Assembly: GCA_019418235.1 (NCBI GenBank) | Contig: DYCH01000036.1 | Coordinates: forward strand, 1 to 21,232 | Source: Sutterella sp. | Lineage (GTDB): Bacteria; Pseudomonadota; Gammaproteobacteria; Burkholderiales; Burkholderiaceae_F | Direction: 5' to 3' | DNA: 21,232 bases | Part shown: piece after piece, positions 19,268 to 21,232 of the stretch | How positions within the stretch are numbered: the stretch's first letter is position 1 | How the letters are laid out: every line of letters starts with the position of its first letter | Made by a program: the position numbers and the translations under genes | The notes under the pieces: model-generated | What the model was told of the DNA's origin: nothing | Database searches by the model: none | Seen by the model: the letters and a program-made list of their open reading frames with translations, nothing else

Positions 19268-19283
19268 CGTTTCACGTGAAACT
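19268..19283. other. parS: parS site 3 (mnmG leader)
   Basis: CGTTTCACGTGAAACT contains the perfect 14-base palindrome GTTTCACGTGAAAC (19269-19282), the canonical parS core; only the two outermost bases differ from the classical site. It lies in the 50-base gap between mnmE and mnmG, immediately upstream of the mnmG ribosome binding site. Confidence 0.92.
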
Positions 19284-19309
19284 TTTATCACTTTATCTTT
19301 ACAAATCAA

Positions 19310-20686
19310 TTACTTACCAATACAGAAACGACTAAAAATCATCCCTAAAATATCATCAGGTGTTGTTTCACCAACAATTTCACCTAAATCGTCATTAGTT
19401 AGTCGTAACTCTTCTGCAATCAAATCCAAAGCCGGATTGGGTAAGTTCAAAAATTGTTGAGCTAGCATCAAGTGCTCATTAGCACTCATGATCGCTTGCA
19501 AATGACGTTCTCTTGCCAAAAACAGACTCTCTGTATTACTTTCCCAACCAACAATAGAAAGGAGTTTTTGCTTCAAAGCATCAATCCCCTCTCCGGTCTT
19601 TGCAGAGATGTACAAACAATCTTGTTTTCGATCGTAGGTTGGCACCATATCGGCTTTATTAAAAACATCAATAACAGGAACACCTTGCTTTACGCGTTGC
19701 ATAACTTTAGACAACGTTTGCAACCCTTCTTCGTCACTTGTCTGACTACTTAGATCAACCAAGTGAAGGACCACATCAGCCCCCTCAACGGCCTGCATCG
19801 TTCGTTCTATCCCAATGCTTTCGACTTTATCATTGGTTTCGCGAACACCAGCAGTGTCAACTAAACGCAATGGCACTCCATCAATTTGAATATCATTTTC
19901 GATCTTATCTCGCGTTGTCCCAGCAACATCGGTCACAATCGCTACATCAGACCCACTGAGGTTATTCATCAAGCTAGACTTGCCAACATTAGGGCTACCA
20001 ACCAAAACCACCGTCATCCCTTCTCTAAGAATGGAGCCTTGCTTTGATTGACGTTTCAACTCATCAAACGAGAGTTGAATTTTGTTCATTCTTTCTTTAG
20101 CTTGAGTGCTCTGAATGAAATCAATTTCTTCTTCCGGGAAGTCTAAAATGGCCTCAATTAAAGCTCGCAATTCGATTACTTGATCGCTAATTTCATGAAC
20201 TTTCGTTGAGAAAACACCACTCAGAGATCGCGACGCAGCACGCGCTGACCCTTCGGTTGTTGCATCAATAAGATCCGCAACAGCTTCCGCTTGAGATAAA
20301 TCCAAACGACCATTGAGGAAAGCTCTCTTAGTAAACTCTCCTGGCTCAGCTAATCTCAACCCTTTTGATGCTCCGACTTGTAAAACTCGTTTAAGCATCA
20401 TCTGTAAGATGACAGGACCACCATGAGACTGCAACTCAATCACCGACTCCCCTGTATACGATTTAGGAGCAGGAAAATAAAGCACCAATCCATCATCAAT
20501 CACCTCTTGATTACCGTCCTTAAACTGACGATAGTGAGCATAACGAGGTTTCAATGAATCATTCGGGAAAAACTCTTTCAAGAAATCTTGGATAAAAGTG
20601 TCTTGTGCAGAAAGTCGGATGATGCCAACACCCCCTCGTCCAGAGGCGGTAGCAATAGCAACAATAGGATCTTTATCAGTATTCAC
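19310..20686 (-). CDS. mnmE: tRNA modification GTPase MnmE (TrmE)
   Basis: MnmE is the dimeric, potassium-activated GTPase that with MnmG modifies wobble uridines. Reading from the GTG at 20686 gives 458 residues. The N-terminal folate-binding domain opens DPIVAIATASGRGGVGIIRLS. The inserted G domain has G1 GSPNVGKS (230-237), GTTRDKI, DTAG, NKAD and a SAK-type G5. The C-terminus is the conserved FCIGK with the catalytic Cys. There is no ATG start: an in-frame TAG stands five codons upstream of the GTG, and only ATT, ATT, TTG and ATC lie between. The first in-frame ATG is near codon 97, so a GTG or TTG start is forced. No Shine-Dalgarno is visible, so expression may be limited at initiation. 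Confidence 0.95.
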   Translation of the reverse strand: MNTDKDPIVAIATASGRGGVGIIRLSAQDTFIQDFLKEFFPNDSLKPRYAHYRQFKDGNQEVIDDGLVLYFPAPKSYTGESVIELQSHGGPVILQMMLKRVLQVGASKGLRLAEPGEFTKRAFLNGRLDLSQAEAVADLIDATTEGSARAASRSLSGVFSTKVHEISDQVIELRALIEAILDFPEEEIDFIQSTQAKERMNKIQLSFDELKRQSKQGSILREGMTVVLVGSPNVGKSSLMNNLSGSDVAIVTDVAGTTRDKIENDIQIDGVPLRLVDTAGVRETNDKVESIGIERTMQAVEGADVVLHLVDLSSQTSDEEGLQTLSKVMQRVKQGVPVIDVFNKADMVPTYDRKQDCLYISAKTGEGIDALKQKLLSIVGWESNTESLFLARERHLQAIMSANEHLMLAQQFLNLPNPALDLIAEELRLTNDDLGEIVGETTPDDILGMIFSRFCIGK

Positions 20687-20818
20687 GATCAAAATAATCT
20701 AAAAAAGTTTTAACATTTAATTATCTCACTAACTGAATGATTTTTTAGTCTTATTCAGATTTTTTTCAAAATATTGATAGAGAGTTAGACGCACTCTGCT
20801 TCTGTTTGATCCGTTCGA

Positions 20819-20824
20819 TACAAT
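20819..20824 (+). promoter_or_regulatory. Possible -10 box for the small membrane protein gene
   Basis: TACAAT lies 29 bases upstream of the ATG on the plus strand. The matching -35 position reads CTGCTT, a poor match. The 20693-20853 gap otherwise holds AT-rich sequence and presumably the mnmE promoter, which I could not place; GATAAT (20725-20720, minus) is the best -10 candidate there. Confidence 0.3.
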
Positions 20825-20853
20825 ACGCATCAAATGCTAACAATGAGGAAAAT

Positions 20854-21150
20854 ATGAGCTTTAAATCAAACACCCCAAACTTTATGGGAAACGCCCTTAT
20901 TGGCGCCTGTTGTGCAATTATTTCTAGCGTTCCCCTATCAGCTTATATTGCAAGTTTTGTCGGTGATAGCTACAACACAAGAGTGATCGTTTATGGACTT
21001 ATTTTGCTTTGGGTTATCTCTGGTGCTATCGCTATATTTTTTAAAACATACAAAAATGAATCACAAAAAATATCCTTACGTTTCATATTCCTTTGGTTTT
21101 TATCGGTTTGGCTTTGGCCTATTTTGATCCAATTTGGTAAAAACCGATAA
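20854..21150 (+). CDS. Small three-helix membrane protein, unknown function
   Basis: I do not recognise this 98-residue protein. It has three hydrophobic segments (about 12-34, 43-63 and 73-94), the last Trp-rich (FLWFLSVWLWPILIQF), with a short basic end GKNR. No enzymatic motif is visible. The ATG at 20854 has GAGG five bases upstream, a good start; the frame also stays open to a TTG at 20806 without a ribosome site. The gene is AT-rich, divergent from mnmE and convergent with whatever lies beyond the right edge. Its stop codon runs into the T tract of that convergent terminator. Topology alone allows a holin-like, toxin-like or plain orphan membrane protein; none is supported. Confidence 0.7.
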   Translation: MSFKSNTPNFMGNALIGACCAIISSVPLSAYIASFVGDSYNTRVIVYGLILLWVISGAIAIFFKTYKNESQKISLRFIFLWFLSVWLWPILIQFGKNR

Positions 21151-21175
21151 AAAAATACCTCGCTTTAAAGCGAGG
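21149..21175 (-). terminator. Rho-independent terminator for a leftward transcript entering from the right edge
   Basis: CCTCGCTTTAAAGCGAGG (21158-21175) is a perfect 18-base palindrome. On the minus strand it is followed by TA and seven T (21155-21149). There is no T run on the plus side, so it serves leftward transcription converging on the small membrane protein gene. Confidence 0.85.
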
Positions 21176-21201
21176 CATCAGACTGTTGACAAACCCAAAA
21201 A

Positions 21202-21232
21202 TTAAGGGTTTTCCGAGGGACCTAAATCAGGT
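21202..21232 (-). CDS. Possible 3' end of a leftward gene cut by the window edge
   Basis: On the minus strand one frame reads PDLGPSENP and stops at TAA (21204-21202), 26 bases before the terminator stem. The other two frames stop almost at once. The terminator makes a gene ending here likely. In related Betaproteobacteria yidC usually precedes mnmE, which makes yidC a guess from gene order only; nine codons cannot show it. Confidence 0.35.
   Translation of the reverse strand, partial: PDLGPSENP

Noticed and set aside
20833..20857. Seven-codon upstream ORF overlapping the start of the small membrane protein by ATGA
   Set aside because: It has no ribosome binding site of its own and no attenuator-like structure; a chance ORF is the simpler view.

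Overview
The window is ordinary, densely packed bacterial chromosome that looks close to a replication origin. The order mnmE-mnmG-rsmG, parA-parB, atpIBEFHAGDC is the origin-proximal arrangement known from Betaproteobacteria. The AT-leaning base composition, compared with most Burkholderiales, makes a Sutterellaceae-type organism (Sutterella, Parasutterella, Turicimonas) a reasonable guess. That assignment is inference from gene order and composition, not from a database match. Almost all genes lie on the minus strand, so the natural reading direction is from the right end to the left.

Right to left: a leftward transcript from beyond the right edge ends at a terminator near 21.15 kb, against a small rightward three-helix membrane protein of unknown function (20854-21150). 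Then comes the tRNA-modification and ribosome-methylation set mnmE, mnmG and rsmG. It is studded with three ParB-binding parS sites, one inside the stem of the rsmG terminator, one inside mnmG and one in the mnmG leader. A MarC-family membrane protein gene leads a tight cluster with parA and parB, the chromosome-segregation ATPase and CTPase that act on those sites. The complete nine-gene F1Fo ATP synthase operon follows, atpI to atpC, with a recognisable promoter at 14.02-14.05 kb. It has a U-rich leader before atpE, strong hairpins in the atpE-atpF and atpD-atpC gaps, and a clean terminator after atpC.

Left of the operon are a universal stress protein (minus) and a DUF167/YggU gene (plus), convergent with each other. 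A 395-base gene-free stretch (5685-6079) separates YggU from the divergent priA. It combines a very AT-rich core with DnaA boxes on both sides and is the most interesting non-coding region here. It is either an origin-like element or a DnaA-controlled divergent promoter region. Left of priA are tRNA-Arg(CCG), a DUF971 gene only 20 bases behind it, ubiE (ubiquinone/menaquinone methyltransferase), a TIM44-like membrane protein and the N-terminal 385 codons of glmU, cut by the window edge.

Functionally the window covers proton-driven ATP synthesis, respiratory quinone synthesis, chromosome segregation and replication restart, tRNA and rRNA modification, and a cell-envelope precursor enzyme. I found no mobile element, prophage, CRISPR array, restriction system or defence island, and no convincing undescribed multi-gene system. 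The points worth following are regulatory and architectural: the DnaA-box region, the parS sites, the intercistronic hairpins of the atp operon and the tRNA-led DUF971-ubiE unit.
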